A stretch of 64,000 bases of DNA from an uncultured Pseudomonadales bacterium (GTDB taxonomy: Bacteria; Pseudomonadota; Gammaproteobacteria; Pseudomonadales; Azotimanducaceae). The notes under the pieces are model-generated. The model was not told the DNA's origin. It saw only the letters and a list, made by a program, of their open reading frames with translations, and ran no database searches. Positions 16,744-25,653 of the stretch are shown here, piece by piece; positions within the stretch are counted from its first letter, which is position 1, and every line of letters begins with the position of its first letter. The DNA lies in NCBI GenBank assembly GCA_958296295.1, contig OY282460.1, forward strand, positions 2,542,001 through 2,606,000, read 5' to 3'. Made by a program: the position numbers and the translations under genes.

Positions 16744-18085
16744 GCTCCGCTCTCAACGGGAGCCCCCTCCCTATTTCGCGGGCCGGGTGAAGGAGCTCGC
16801 CGCGTTACGCGAACGTCTCGAGGATCTGTGCGAGACGGGCGACCCGACTGGTGGCGTGGCGCTGATCGTCGGCGTACCAGGCGTCGGCAAGACCCAATTG
16901 GCGCGGAAGTTCGCCGAGGAGGCCACGCGGCGCGAAGGGCCGCGGCGCATCTTTCGAATGGAACTGAACACGCGAACGCTGAAGGCAGTAGATCTCATCG
17001 TGTTCATGGACATGATGAAGGCGCTCGGCAAAGAGAGAGCCGGCAGGCAAGTGGCCGACATCCAGCCGAAAACGTCGCGAGTGGGCGTTGGCGCATTGTC
17101 CGCGAAGGTGGAAGTTTCGCGTGAGCACGTTCGGCGCGCTCACGATCTCACTTCGTTGATGCGCGACTCTCTAGACCGCGGCCTGTGGCAAGGTCGAGCG
17201 CTCGTTGTCACCATTGACGAACTGCAAGCTGTAGACGCGGTCGGCATAGAAACTCTGCGCGCCCTCCACCTGGGCGAGCACGGGTGTCCTTTGCTGGTGC
17301 TCGGCGTCGGCTTGCAGCACACGCAGCTTGTGCTAGGCAACCCGGCGGACGGATCGTCCGGCATTTCACGCGTGGCTGAACCGATCAAGCTGGCGCCCCT
17401 GTCCTACGAGGAAGCGCTGGAAGCTATCGACCGAAACATGCGTGCGATGGGGCATGAGATAGGCGAAGAGAGCGTTGTGGCTTTGGCGAAGGCGTCGCAA
17501 GGCTTCCCGCAGCACATCCACGGCTACTTGAAGGGCGCAATCGAAGCCATCAGCCGCTACGGCAGCCTTGAAACGGAACGCTCGCTTGAGGACGCACTGA
17601 AGGCGGGCGACCAAGCAAGAGCCGACTACTACGACACCCGCTTGAGCATGCTTCCCGATCAAGACGCCATGCTGCCGGTGATCGAAACCATGCTGGAAAC
17701 GGGCCGCAAGTCCCTGCGAAGATCGGAAGCCGTCGCGGTAGTGGAGCCCTCAGCGGGGGTGCGCGAGGGGCTTGCCCCTCGCATGAAAGAGCCCTCAGCC
17801 GGGGTGCGCGAGGGGCTTGCCCCTCGCATGAAAGAGCCCTCAGCCGGGGTGCGCGAGGGGCTTGCCCCTCGCATGAAAGAGCCCTCAGCGGAAGCATCCT
17901 CTGACGGCGAGAACATCGTGCAGCAAGCCATCGCGCACGGCGTGCTGACTTTGGATAAAGGCGGCGTGAGCTTCGGCATTCCTTCGTTCCACAGCCACAT
18001 GGAGCAATTGCTCAACGAGCACCGCCAACTCCAGAAGCGGCTCAGGCAGCGCCGCAGCACATGGGCCACCCACAGCGCGAACTGA
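16721..18085 (+). CDS. AAA-type ATP-binding protein with in-frame palindromic repeats
   Basis: A 454-residue P-loop ATPase of the AAA_16/Orc1-Cdc6-like kind. YFAGRVKELAALRERL precedes Walker A GVPGVGKT (51-58), and Walker B LVVTIDEL is at 161-168. An arginine/sensor region follows, then a C-terminal region (IVQQAIAHGVLTLDKGGVSFGIPS) that looks like a winged-helix. Residues 342-386 are three identical copies of EPSAGVREGLAPRMK, followed by a partial EPSA. ATG 16721 is chosen because the AAA fold begins soon after; the frame extends further upstream only as a shadow of the nuclease fragment. Its TGA overlaps the methyltransferase ATG by one base, so the pair is coupled. A role in DNA recognition or defence with the methyltransferase is inferred. 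Confidence 0.82.
   Translation: MVEEGHAKLRSQREPPPYFAGRVKELAALRERLEDLCETGDPTGGVALIVGVPGVGKTQLARKFAEEATRREGPRRIFRMELNTRTLKAVDLIVFMDMMKALGKERAGRQVADIQPKTSRVGVGALSAKVEVSREHVRRAHDLTSLMRDSLDRGLWQGRALVVTIDELQAVDAVGIETLRALHLGEHGCPLLVLGVGLQHTQLVLGNPADGSSGISRVAEPIKLAPLSYEEALEAIDRNMRAMGHEIGEESVVALAKASQGFPQHIHGYLKGAIEAISRYGSLETERSLEDALKAGDQARADYYDTRLSMLPDQDAMLPVIETMLETGRKSLRRSEAVAVVEPSAGVREGLAPRMKEPSAGVREGLAPRMKEPSAGVREGLAPRMKEPSAEASSDGENIVQQAIAHGVLTLDKGGVSFGIPSFHSHMEQLLNEHRQLQKRLRQRRSTWATHSAN
17744..17890 (+). repeat. 45-bp palindromic repeat, three in-frame copies plus a partial
   Basis: Full copies are at 17744-17788, 17789-17833 and 17834-17878, with a 12-base partial after them. Each copy contains the perfect inverted repeat GCGAGGGG-CTTG-CCCCTCGC. 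The copies differ at one position only (GCG or GCC). The unit is a multiple of three and adds 15 residues per copy to the ATPase without breaking it. Confidence 0.93.
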
Positions 18086-19111
18086 TGACGTACTCTGGTG
18101 GCGAACTCGCCAGTGCGCTTCGGGTATCGTCTTCACGCCAATCCTGCCGCCAGGCCCGCCACCGGGTCGTTTCGATGTTCTCCGGTTGCGGCGGCATGGA
18201 TCTCCGCTTCAGGGGCGGTTTCGGGATATTCGGGGCGCCGGTACGCCGAACTCCCGTTCGATGTCGTATGGGCCAACGACGCGAACGCGGCCGCCTGTCG
18301 CACCTATCGACACAATCTCGGTTTCGACATACGGCACGGTGACGTCTGGAACCTGATGGACACGTTGCCTCGATCCTGCGCGGTCGTGGCCGGAGGTTTT
18401 CCATGCCAAGACATCTCGGTAAACGGCAAGGGCGCGGGAGTGGATGGTGCCCGCAGCGGTCTTTACCGGGCGATGGTCTCAGCGGTCTCTCGCTTGCGAC
18501 CCAAGATATTCGTGGCCGAGAACGTCAAAGGGCTGCTAATGCGCCACAATCGCGCCTCTCTTCACCAAGTGGTGGCCGATTTCTCGGCCCTCGGCTACGC
18601 GGTCACCTACGATCTCTACCAAGCATCGGACTACGGTGTTCCACAGACGCGCGAGCGCGTCTTCCTCGTCGGCACGGCACCCGGAGTGGCACCGTTCAAA
18701 GCGCCGGAACCGCCGGCGAACTTCGTGCTGCGCCCCATGACGGCGATCGAAGCGTTGGACGACCTGCAAGAGCAGCCCGAGGCGCAAGAAACGAATCACA
18801 CCTGGAGCCGGGCGAGACGGAGCCTTGAACAAGGCGATCGCCGCCTCCGGGCCTCCCGACCGGCCTACACGATCCGCGCCGAGTGCCACGGCAACATCCA
18901 GTACCACTATGCGCTGGACCGACGTATTTCCATGCGCGAAGCGGCACGCATCCAGTCGTTTCCCGACAGCTTCCTGTTCCAGTCCAAGCTCCGCGAGACG
19001 GAACGGCAAGTGGGCAATGCCGTTCCCCCGGTATTGGCATGGCATATTGCCTCGGCGGTCAACGCCTGCCTCGCAACAACCGTCCGCGAACAGGAAGCAA
19101 ACAGCATCTAA
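18085..19111 (+). pseudogene. C5 cytosine DNA methyltransferase with a one-base frameshift
   Basis: The frame from ATG 18085 carries motif I, MFSGCGGMDLRFRGGFGIFG. Translation then has to shift at the G4 run 18232-18235 to continue as RRYAELPFDVVWAND. The second frame holds the rest of the enzyme: GGFPCQDISVNGKGAG (motif IV, catalytic Cys), FVAENVKGLL (VI), SDYGVPQTRERVFLVG (VIII), a short target-recognition region, and RQVGNAVPP (X). With one G removed the product would be 341 residues, a normal length. It could be a true frameshift, a phase-variable site, or a base-call error. The ATG overlaps the ATPase stop (TGATG). No restriction endonuclease follows. Confidence 0.85.
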
Positions 19112-19300
19112 CGGCCTTGCACACACGGCGGACGGACGGCGCATCGGCTTGCTTTCGCCCATCGGTTGCACCAAGATGAAGCCATCGCCTAGGTGGCCGT
19201 TTGCTCAACAGGCCAGCGTAATCAACATGTAGCAGCGCGAGCCGGCGCACTCTTCCACCTCCGGCACCGTTGTTCGAGCCACTCCGCCAGGAGGAGACGA

Positions 19301-21106
19301 ATGTCCTTCGCCGGCCTTGTCAAAACGTCGTTCCGCGCCGCTGCCCGTGTGCTCGCGTTCGTCCGCGCCACTGTCGCCAACGTGCTCGTGTTGGCGATCC
19401 TGCTCGTTGTCGCGGTCGCCTTCTTCGGAAGCGGGTCGGACGAGGTGCCCGACGGTGCGGCGCTTTTGCTTGCGCCGGCCGGCGCCATCGTCGAACAGGA
19501 GGCGGCTGCGGATCCGCTTACCTTGCTCGGCACCGGGTCGCTGGCCCAAACACGGCTCGACCATGTGCTGCGGGCCATTGGGCAAGCCGGCGCCGACGAC
19601 CGCATTAGCGCCTTGGTGCTCGATCCGTCGTCCTTGGGCTCTGTGCCGCCGGCCGCGTTGGAGGTGATCGGCGATGCGCTGGCGGCGTTCCGCGAGACCG
19701 GCAAGCGCATCGTGGCCACCAGCCGCTATTACACCCGGGATCAATACTATCTGGCGAGCTTCGCGGACGACATCTACATGCATCCGCTCGGCGAAGTCAT
19801 GCTCGGCGGCTACGGCATGTACCGCAACTACTATCGCGGGCTGTTGGACAAGCTCAACGTGAATGTCCACGTGTTTCGCGTCGGCACCTACAAGGCGTTC
19901 GTGGAGCCTTACACGCGGGCGGACATGTCGCCGGCGGCCAAAACCGCGAACCGCGCCACCGTGGACGCGCTTTGGGATCGGTTCGTGCAGCGCGTCGCCG
20001 CGAACCGCGATGTTTCTCCGGAGGATCTGCGCCACTACGCCAACCGCTATGACGAGCATGTTGTCGCCGCCGGTGGAGACACCGCCCGCGCGGCGCTGGA
20101 TCGCGGCCTCGTGGACGCTCTGCTCAGCGATACAGAGACGAAAGAGCGTCTGCGGGAGTTGGTCGGCGAAGACGGCGACGACACCTACCGCCGGATCAGC
20201 TTCAGCGACTACCTGACGCCGCGGCCGGCGGTGCTGCTCGGCGACGCGGTGGCGGTGGTCACGGCGAGCGGCCCCATCGTCATGGGCGAGCCGGGGCGAG
20301 GCTTCATCGGGGCGCGCACGATGGCGAAACAGCTGGGCAAGGCGCGCAAGGACGAAGCCGTCAAGGCCGTGGTGCTGCGCGTGGACACCGGCGGCGGCGG
20401 CGTGTTCGCCTCCGAACTGATCCGCCAAGAGGTTGCGCGGGTGCGGCAGGAAGGAAAGCCGGTGGTGGTGTCCATGGGCGGCACCGCGGCGTCCGGCGGC
20501 TACTGGATCAGCGTCAATGCCGACGAAATCTGGGCCGCGCCCACCACCATCACCGGCTCCATCGGCATCTTCGCCATCGTGCCCACTTTCGAGGATTCGC
20601 TGAGCGAAGTGGGCGTCACCTGGGATGGCGTGGGCACCGGCCCGTTCGTCGCCGCCCTCGACCCCACCGGCGGCCTGAACGCGGCCATGGCGCGCACGTT
20701 GCAGGCGAACATCGACCACGGCTACGAGCAATTCCTCGAATTGGTCGCGGAAGGCCGCGGCATGACGCCCGAGGACGTGGACGCCATCGGCCAAGGCCGC
20801 GTATGGACCGGCGAGCAGGCGCTCGAAATCGGCTTGGTGGACAAGCTCGGCCACCTGCAGGACGCCATCGACAGCGCCGCGGCGCTTGCCGAGCTGGAGC
20901 GCTTCGGCGTCCGCTACCTGGAGGAGCCGCTGTCGCCGCGGGAACAGTTGCTACGCACCCTGCTTGACGATCTCGGCTTCAACGGGCTAGACCGCATCAG
21001 CGGCGGCGCGGCGGAACGTCTCGGTCGCGAGCTCGCTTGGATGGGCGCCCTCACGGACCCGAAGCGCATCTACGCGTTGTGCGAACTCTGCGGCGGATTG
21101 CGCTGA
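19301..21106 (+). CDS. sppA: Signal peptide peptidase SppA, 67-kDa type
   Basis: Membrane-anchored serine protease of 601 residues that degrades cleaved signal peptides in the inner membrane. One N-terminal membrane segment (VLVLAILLVVAVAFFG) is followed by two tandem SppA domains. The catalytic Lys lies in FRVGTYKAFVEPYTR of the first domain; the nucleophile Ser lies in GGTAASGGYWIS of the second. The domain spacing and length are those of the long E. coli-type enzyme, not the short Bacillus type. ATG 19301 follows a clear AGGAGG. It stands alone, with 190 bases before it in which no gene is seen. It converges on an unknown gene across a hairpin repeat. Confidence 0.93.
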   Translation: MSFAGLVKTSFRAAARVLAFVRATVANVLVLAILLVVAVAFFGSGSDEVPDGAALLLAPAGAIVEQEAAADPLTLLGTGSLAQTRLDHVLRAIGQAGADDRISALVLDPSSLGSVPPAALEVIGDALAAFRETGKRIVATSRYYTRDQYYLASFADDIYMHPLGEVMLGGYGMYRNYYRGLLDKLNVNVHVFRVGTYKAFVEPYTRADMSPAAKTANRATVDALWDRFVQRVAANRDVSPEDLRHYANRYDEHVVAAGGDTARAALDRGLVDALLSDTETKERLRELVGEDGDDTYRRISFSDYLTPRPAVLLGDAVAVVTASGPIVMGEPGRGFIGARTMAKQLGKARKDEAVKAVVLRVDTGGGGVFASELIRQEVARVRQEGKPVVVSMGGTAASGGYWISVNADEIWAAPTTITGSIGIFAIVPTFEDSLSEVGVTWDGVGTGPFVAALDPTGGLNAAMARTLQANIDHGYEQFLELVAEGRGMTPEDVDAIGQGRVWTGEQALEIGLVDKLGHLQDAIDSAAALAELERFGVRYLEEPLSPREQLLRTLLDDLGFNGLDRISGGAAERLGRELAWMGALTDPKRIYALCELCGGLR

Positions 21107-21107
21107 T

Positions 21108-21157
21108 GCGCGCCCTTTGGGCGCGTTGGCAGTTTGCTTCGCAAACTGCTGCGCGCC
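21108..21157 (+). repeat. Dispersed double-hairpin repeat, family 1, copy A
   Basis: Two adjacent hairpins: CGCGCCC-TTT-GGGCGCG (21109-21125) and GCAGTTTGC-TTC-GCAAACTGC (21129-21149). It begins one base after the sppA stop and lies between two convergent genes. The reverse complement of 48635-48680 repeats the same order, TTGG linker and sequence with few changes. A REP-like element or bidirectional terminator is likely. Confidence 0.75.
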
Positions 21158-21207
21158 GGGCCGGTTCATCGAGTAGCGGGCGCCTTAGCGATCCGAACAA
21201 ACCGTCT

Positions 21208-22155
21208 TTACGGCGGCGGTCGGCGTCTCCTCTCCAACAACCGCGCCGCGGCGTTGCCGACAACCGTCTCCGTGAGCGTTGTTCGCTTGGGCGAGAAGTT
21301 CTTCCACGCGGCTTGGGCGTAAGGCTTGCCGACCGCGGCCAGGCTGGCGTAGAAGCCGCGCTCTTCCACTTCCGCGAGCACCGTGCGGTAGTGGGCGAGC
21401 ACGTGGCGGCTGAACAGCGTGCCGGCCGCTTGCGCGGAAGAGAGTGCGCCGTCGCCCAGCTTGCCCACCTTGTCCAACGCGCCGAGCGTCAAGAGACCCG
21501 ACACGCGCAAAGGGCTCACGCCATCGCGCCGGGAGACTTCGCGCATGGCGTTCCACAACCGGTCCAGCTCGTCTTTGGAGATCACCTTGGAGGCCTCGAT
21601 GCCGCGCAGCGAACGACGGGCTTGAGCGACGGATTCCTTTAGGCCGTCCATCGATAGCGGCGGTTGATCGAAGAGGCCCGCCGTGTCGTGGCTTGCCGAG
21701 GCGATCTGATCGAGCAAGTCGTCGACGTCGTGGACCTTCTTGGCGTCGGCGAGCACGCCTTGGCGTTGCAGTTCGCCGGCGAACTCGCGCAGATAGGCCT
21801 TGGAGCCGTAGGCGATGTCGCCGATCAACGCGAGCAGCAGCATCGGCGAAAGATGCAGGGTCGCCAAGCTCGCCACGTCGATGAAGTTGCCAACGGTTTT
21901 GCGGGCGAGAAAACCGTCCGCCTTCGCCCCGCTTGGCTCGTCGCCGAGGCGGCCGACATCCTCCGCCATGAAATCCAGCATTTGCCCGACCAGAACCTGG
22001 TAGGTCTTGGCGTTGCGCAGCGCTTCCGGCAGCAGCACGGCGGCGGATTCGCGCAGCGTGCCGCCAAGGACGCCGGCGGCGCTGCGCGCCGCACGCTCCG
22101 GCAACGACAAGCCGTACAACAAACGGCGGCCCAAGCCATCTTCGCGCAATGTCAT
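21208..22155 (-). CDS. Conserved-looking hypothetical protein, 315 residues
   Basis: No family recognised. The protein is mostly helical and amphipathic (LYGLSLPERAARSAAGVLGG, then LMLLLALIGDIAYG-like segments). A short hydrophobic stretch, SPMLLLALIGDIAYGSKAYL, could be one membrane segment. Arg/Glu-rich helices fill the C-terminal half, and it ends in a basic tail (LLERRRRPPP). ATG 22155 is preceded by GAGGGAAG. It diverges from coq4 with 60 bases between, so the two may share control. Codon use is like the neighbours, and the frame has the charge pattern of real protein. Function unknown. Confidence 0.7.
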   Translation of the reverse strand: MTLREDGLGRRLLYGLSLPERAARSAAGVLGGTLRESAAVLLPEALRNAKTYQVLVGQMLDFMAEDVGRLGDEPSGAKADGFLARKTVGNFIDVASLATLHLSPMLLLALIGDIAYGSKAYLREFAGELQRQGVLADAKKVHDVDDLLDQIASASHDTAGLFDQPPLSMDGLKESVAQARRSLRGIEASKVISKDELDRLWNAMREVSRRDGVSPLRVSGLLTLGALDKVGKLGDGALSSAQAAGTLFSRHVLAHYRTVLAEVEERGFYASLAAVGKPYAQAAWKNFSPKRTTLTETVVGNAAARLLERRRRPPP

Positions 22156-22215
22156 CTTCCCTCGCCTCGTTCGTTCGGTTGAGCACCCCACGCGGAGCGA
22201 ATAGTATGCCTGTCC

Positions 22216-22941
22216 ATGAACACGGCCTTCCCCAAATCCGCCGGGGGTGATCGGCCTTGGGCCGCTTGGCCGGCGCTCCGGCGTCTGATCGCGGATCCAA
22301 ACGACACGGCCCAGGTCTTCCGCGTCATCCGCGCCTTGGGTGGGCCGTCCTTGGCCCGCGGTTTGCGGCGGTTCCGCGCCACCGCCGTTGGCAGACGGGT
22401 AATGGCCGAGGAAGTGGACCTGATCGACGCGTTGCGCGACCGGGCCCGCTTGGCGGCGCTGCCAACCGGCACGCTCGGGCGCGCATACTACGAATTCACT
22501 GGGCGGGAGCAAATTACCGCCGACGGATTGGCGGTTGCAAGCGCCGGCGATGCCGCTGCCGACCCGGCGAGCGAGCTCGGCGCGGATATGCGCCGCTACG
22601 CCGAGCGCCTGCGGGATCAACACGATCTGTGGCACGTCGTCACCCGCTACGGGCGCGACCCCTTCGGCGAAGTCTGCCTGCTCGCCTTCACCTACGCGCA
22701 GGCGGGCGACCGCGGCGTCGGCGTGATCGCCCTCGTCGGCGCGTGGAGGCTCGGCCAAGCGTTGGGGCCCGCCGCCTGGCGAGCCGTGTGGGCCGCGTAT
22801 CGCGCCGGACGCCGGGCACGCTGGCTGCCGGAACAGGATTGGGAAACACTGCTCGGCGCACCGCTCGAAGATGTGCGACGACGTCTGGCGGTGCCGCCGC
22901 CGGCCGCCTACCTCACCCTGCGGTCGGCTATCGCGCGCTAG
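22216..22941 (+). CDS. coq4: Coq4-family ubiquinone biosynthesis protein
   Basis: A 241-residue protein of the Coq4 family, which in eukaryotes supports ubiquinone synthesis and is linked to C1 decarboxylation/hydroxylation of the ring. The diagnostic region is RYAERLRDQHDLWHVVTRYG, containing the HDxxH metal-binding motif, followed by DPFGEVCLLAFTYAQ. AYYEFTGREQITADGL lies before it. A C-terminal basic segment and a WLPEQDWE motif complete the family pattern. ATG 22216 gives full family length. It suggests ubiquinone-based respiration. The upstream neighbour is the divergent 315-residue unknown gene. Confidence 0.85.
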   Translation: MNTAFPKSAGGDRPWAAWPALRRLIADPNDTAQVFRVIRALGGPSLARGLRRFRATAVGRRVMAEEVDLIDALRDRARLAALPTGTLGRAYYEFTGREQITADGLAVASAGDAAADPASELGADMRRYAERLRDQHDLWHVVTRYGRDPFGEVCLLAFTYAQAGDRGVGVIALVGAWRLGQALGPAAWRAVWAAYRAGRRARWLPEQDWETLLGAPLEDVRRRLAVPPPAAYLTLRSAIAR

Positions 22942-23006
22942 GAAGCGCGTTCGGTCGTTGAAGCGCGATCGCGCGAGCTGCCACCGGCCTTTTGGATCGC
23001 CGATGC

Positions 23007-24395
23007 TCAGCCCAGAGCGAGCGCCGCGTCGGCGAACGCCGCCACAGCGGCTTCCAGGTCTCCCACCCGCCCCGGGCCGGTGCGTTCGGTGAAGCAGAAC
23101 GAAAGCCGCGCCTCGCCGTATCCGGCGCGTGGATTGCGCACCCGCGCGTCCGGCGGGTGGAAATCGTACATCGGCACCACCACCACGCCGTATTCCGCCA
23201 CCAAGCGGTTCGCGAACGCGTCGTTCACCACTACGTCCGCACTTGCGAAGGTGAACACGCTGAAGAAGCCGGCTTCCGGCGTCGTCCAGTGGAACCGATC
23301 CGGCTGCCCGCCCAGCCTCGCGTGCAGCCCGTCCAGCAGGATGGAGCGGTTCTGCCGGTACACCGCGAGTTTCGGCTCCGCAACCGGCCACAGCGAATCG
23401 CGGCGGTTGAAAGCCTCGTCGAACAGCAGGGATTCGAACGAGCGCAGCGCCCTTGGGTTCTGAAACAGCGTGTCGGCGGCGGCCTCCGCGAGCAGGAGGT
23501 CCGCGAGTGCCGCGTTGGCGCCTCCGGCGATGGAGACTTGCGCCTGGGTGTAGATGAAGCCGATGCGCGGGCCGGGAAGACCGATCTTGGAGCCGGTGAA
23601 GAGATGCACGGTGCGCGTGGGATCCATGGCGAAGAACGGCTTCGGGCGCGCCTCGGCCGGCGCGTAGCTGATGTAGACGTAAGGCGCGTCCTCCAGGATC
23701 AGCACGCCTTCGGTGCTTGCGACATCGAGAATCGCTTGCCGGCGCGCCGCGCTGAACGAAAAACCGGCGGGATTGTGGCCGTCCGGCACCGTGTAGTAGA
23801 ACGGCACGAAAAAGCCGTCGGCGCGGGCTTGGCGGATGGCCGCGCGAAGGCCGTCGGGACTAGGGCCTTCCCCGTCCATGTCCACGCTGTAGACCCGCGC
23901 GTTGCGGCAAAGCGCGGCGCGAGCGAGGAATCCCGCGTAGGTGGGCGCGTCGGTGATGTACGCCACCGGCTCGCCCGGGCGCTCGAACAGCGAACACGTC
24001 AAGGCGATGCCGCCGGTCGCGCCGATCGTGGGAATGAGCCGTGCGGGATCTATTTCCAAGCCCCAATCGTTGCCGTAGACGGCCGCAAAGGATTCGCGCA
24101 CGCTGGCCGGCCCCAACGTGTCCGTGTAGGCGTAGCACTCGCGCAGAAACTCCGGCAGCGCGGTGGGGTCGTTTATGCCCTCTTGGCCGCGCAAATGCTC
24201 GAAGAACGCCTGCTCGTGGGCGATGTGGCCGCGCGGATCCGTCACTTCCGGGTGCGGATAACCGGCGCCCAAGTGGTGGATGGGCAGCCCCTTGGCCTGG
24301 GCCTGCGCCCGCAGCTCCGGCAATGCCGCGGCCAGCTTGCGGGTTACCGCTATCGGCTGGCGAACAAGAGCCGGTGCGGCGAGCGACGGTTCCAT
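23007..24395 (-). CDS. PLP-dependent aminotransferase, class I/II fold
   Basis: A 462-residue fold-type I PLP enzyme. IGATGGIALTCSLFERPGE and ITDAPTYAGFL form the cofactor-binding entry, YYTVPDGHNPAGFS is the N-P-x-G region, LILEDAPYVYISY supplies the Asp and Tyr contacting PLP, and LFTGSKIGLPGPRIG contains the Schiff-base Lys. It resembles MocR/AAT-I aminotransferases without a regulator domain. ATG 24395 is chosen since upstream in-frame sequence is not protein-like. It is divergent from the TRAP transporter genes, which could deliver its substrate; the amino donor and acceptor cannot be told. Confidence 0.85.
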   Translation of the reverse strand: MEPSLAAPALVRQPIAVTRKLAAALPELRAQAQAKGLPIHHLGAGYPHPEVTDPRGHIAHEQAFFEHLRGQEGINDPTALPEFLRECYAYTDTLGPASVRESFAAVYGNDWGLEIDPARLIPTIGATGGIALTCSLFERPGEPVAYITDAPTYAGFLARAALCRNARVYSVDMDGEGPSPDGLRAAIRQARADGFFVPFYYTVPDGHNPAGFSFSAARRQAILDVASTEGVLILEDAPYVYISYAPAEARPKPFFAMDPTRTVHLFTGSKIGLPGPRIGFIYTQAQVSIAGGANAALADLLLAEAAADTLFQNPRALRSFESLLFDEAFNRRDSLWPVAEPKLAVYRQNRSILLDGLHARLGGQPDRFHWTTPEAGFFSVFTFASADVVVNDAFANRLVAEYGVVVVPMYDFHPPDARVRNPRAGYGEARLSFCFTERTGPGRVGDLEAAVAAFADAALALG

Positions 24396-24531
24396 GCCGC
24401 GGCACTGTAGCACGGGGAATCTCGGCGCGGGCAAGCGCCGAACGGGGCACATGGCTTGGCCGCGCCATCGCCGCCGGCGCTCGACGGATCGCGGCTGAAG
24501 CCGCAAACCCGGCGCAAGGTAACATACGCCC

Positions 24532-25563
24532 ATGCGCTCTCGTTCGCTGTGTCGAATCGTGTTCCTCGCCGCCACCTGGTGCGGGGCGGCGGCGCACGCC
24601 GCCGAGGTGGAAGGCCCCAAGTTGGCGTGGGACGTTTCCCTCTGGGGCAAGCCCCGGGCCGGCACCGTCGTCGCGGACGCGCTGGCCGCCCAGCTGGAAG
24701 CAAAGACGGGTGGCAACTGGCAGTTGCGGCTGCACTACGGCGAGACGCTGTCCAAGGCCCGGGAGAACCTGGACGGCTTGGCCATAGACGCCTTTCAAGC
24801 CGCCATGATCTGCAATTTCTACCACCCGCGGAAAAACCCGGCGCTGATGGCGCTCACCCTGCCCTTCCTGCCGATGAACAGCTGGGAGCAAAACCGCCGC
24901 GTCCGCGAGGCCGTGTACGCGCATCCCGCGGTGGTGCGGGAGCTGGGGCGTTGGAACGCGATGGCCTACACGTCGTCGTTCCTACCGCAGTACGAGTTCT
25001 TGGGCCGCGGCAAGCCGCCGGTGGATCTGGCGGCTTGGAAAGGCCTCACCGTGCGCGCCGGCGGCGGGCTTGGCCAGGCGATGCTCCGCCTCGGCGCCAC
25101 GCCCACCAGCTCCACCGCCACGGAGGTCTACACCGGCGTGCAACAGGGCACCATGGACGCGGCTTCGTTCCCTTTCACCTACAGCCATGTGGCGTACCGC
25201 ATCCACGAAGTGGCGGACTGGTTCACCGGCAACATGTCGCCCGGCACCGCGGATTGCCCCCTCGCGTTCTCCCGCACCGCCTACGCGGCGTTGCCAGCGG
25301 CGTACAAGCAACTGCTCGCGGACGTGAAAGAGGAGGTGGTGGCGGCGCAGATCCAAGCCTATGTGGATGTCGATGCCCGCAACCTGCCCATGCTGCGGGC
25401 CGAGTTGCGCGAGATCCGCTATTCGGACGAGCAGCTCGCCGCTTTCCGCGCCCAAGCCGGCAATCCCGTGATCGAAGAGTGGATCACGCAGAACCAGAGC
25501 CGCTTCGACGCCCGGGGCTTGGTGGAGACGATCTTCGCCGCCGTCGGCCAAACATACGAGTGA
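24532..25563 (+). CDS. dctP: TRAP transporter substrate-binding protein (DctP family)
   Basis: Periplasmic solute receptor of 343 residues. A signal peptide (LCRIVFLAATWCGAAAHA) is followed by the DctP fold: NWQLRLHYGETLSKARENLD, AAMICNFYHPRKNP, the conserved Arg region TVRAGGGLGQAML, and TEVYTGVQQGTMDA. TRAP receptors usually bind carboxylates through the Arg in this region. It is the first gene of a three-gene TRAP operon (P, Q, M), 90 bases before dctQ. Substrate unknown. Confidence 0.9.
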   Translation: MRSRSLCRIVFLAATWCGAAAHAAEVEGPKLAWDVSLWGKPRAGTVVADALAAQLEAKTGGNWQLRLHYGETLSKARENLDGLAIDAFQAAMICNFYHPRKNPALMALTLPFLPMNSWEQNRRVREAVYAHPAVVRELGRWNAMAYTSSFLPQYEFLGRGKPPVDLAAWKGLTVRAGGGLGQAMLRLGATPTSSTATEVYTGVQQGTMDAASFPFTYSHVAYRIHEVADWFTGNMSPGTADCPLAFSRTAYAALPAAYKQLLADVKEEVVAAQIQAYVDVDARNLPMLRAELREIRYSDEQLAAFRAQAGNPVIEEWITQNQSRFDARGLVETIFAAVGQTYE

Positions 25564-25653
25564 AGGTGGCCGTGGCCCAGCGGCGGCCGGCAGCGCAAAA
25601 GCTCGCCTTGCGCCTTCGGCCCGAGCCGGGCGCGGATTAGCGCAACGACCGAC

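Noticed and set aside
22963..22974. GCGCGATCGCGC palindrome between coq4 and the aminotransferase as a terminator
   Set aside because: Self-complementary without a loop and with no T run; such 12-mers are frequent in high-GC DNA.
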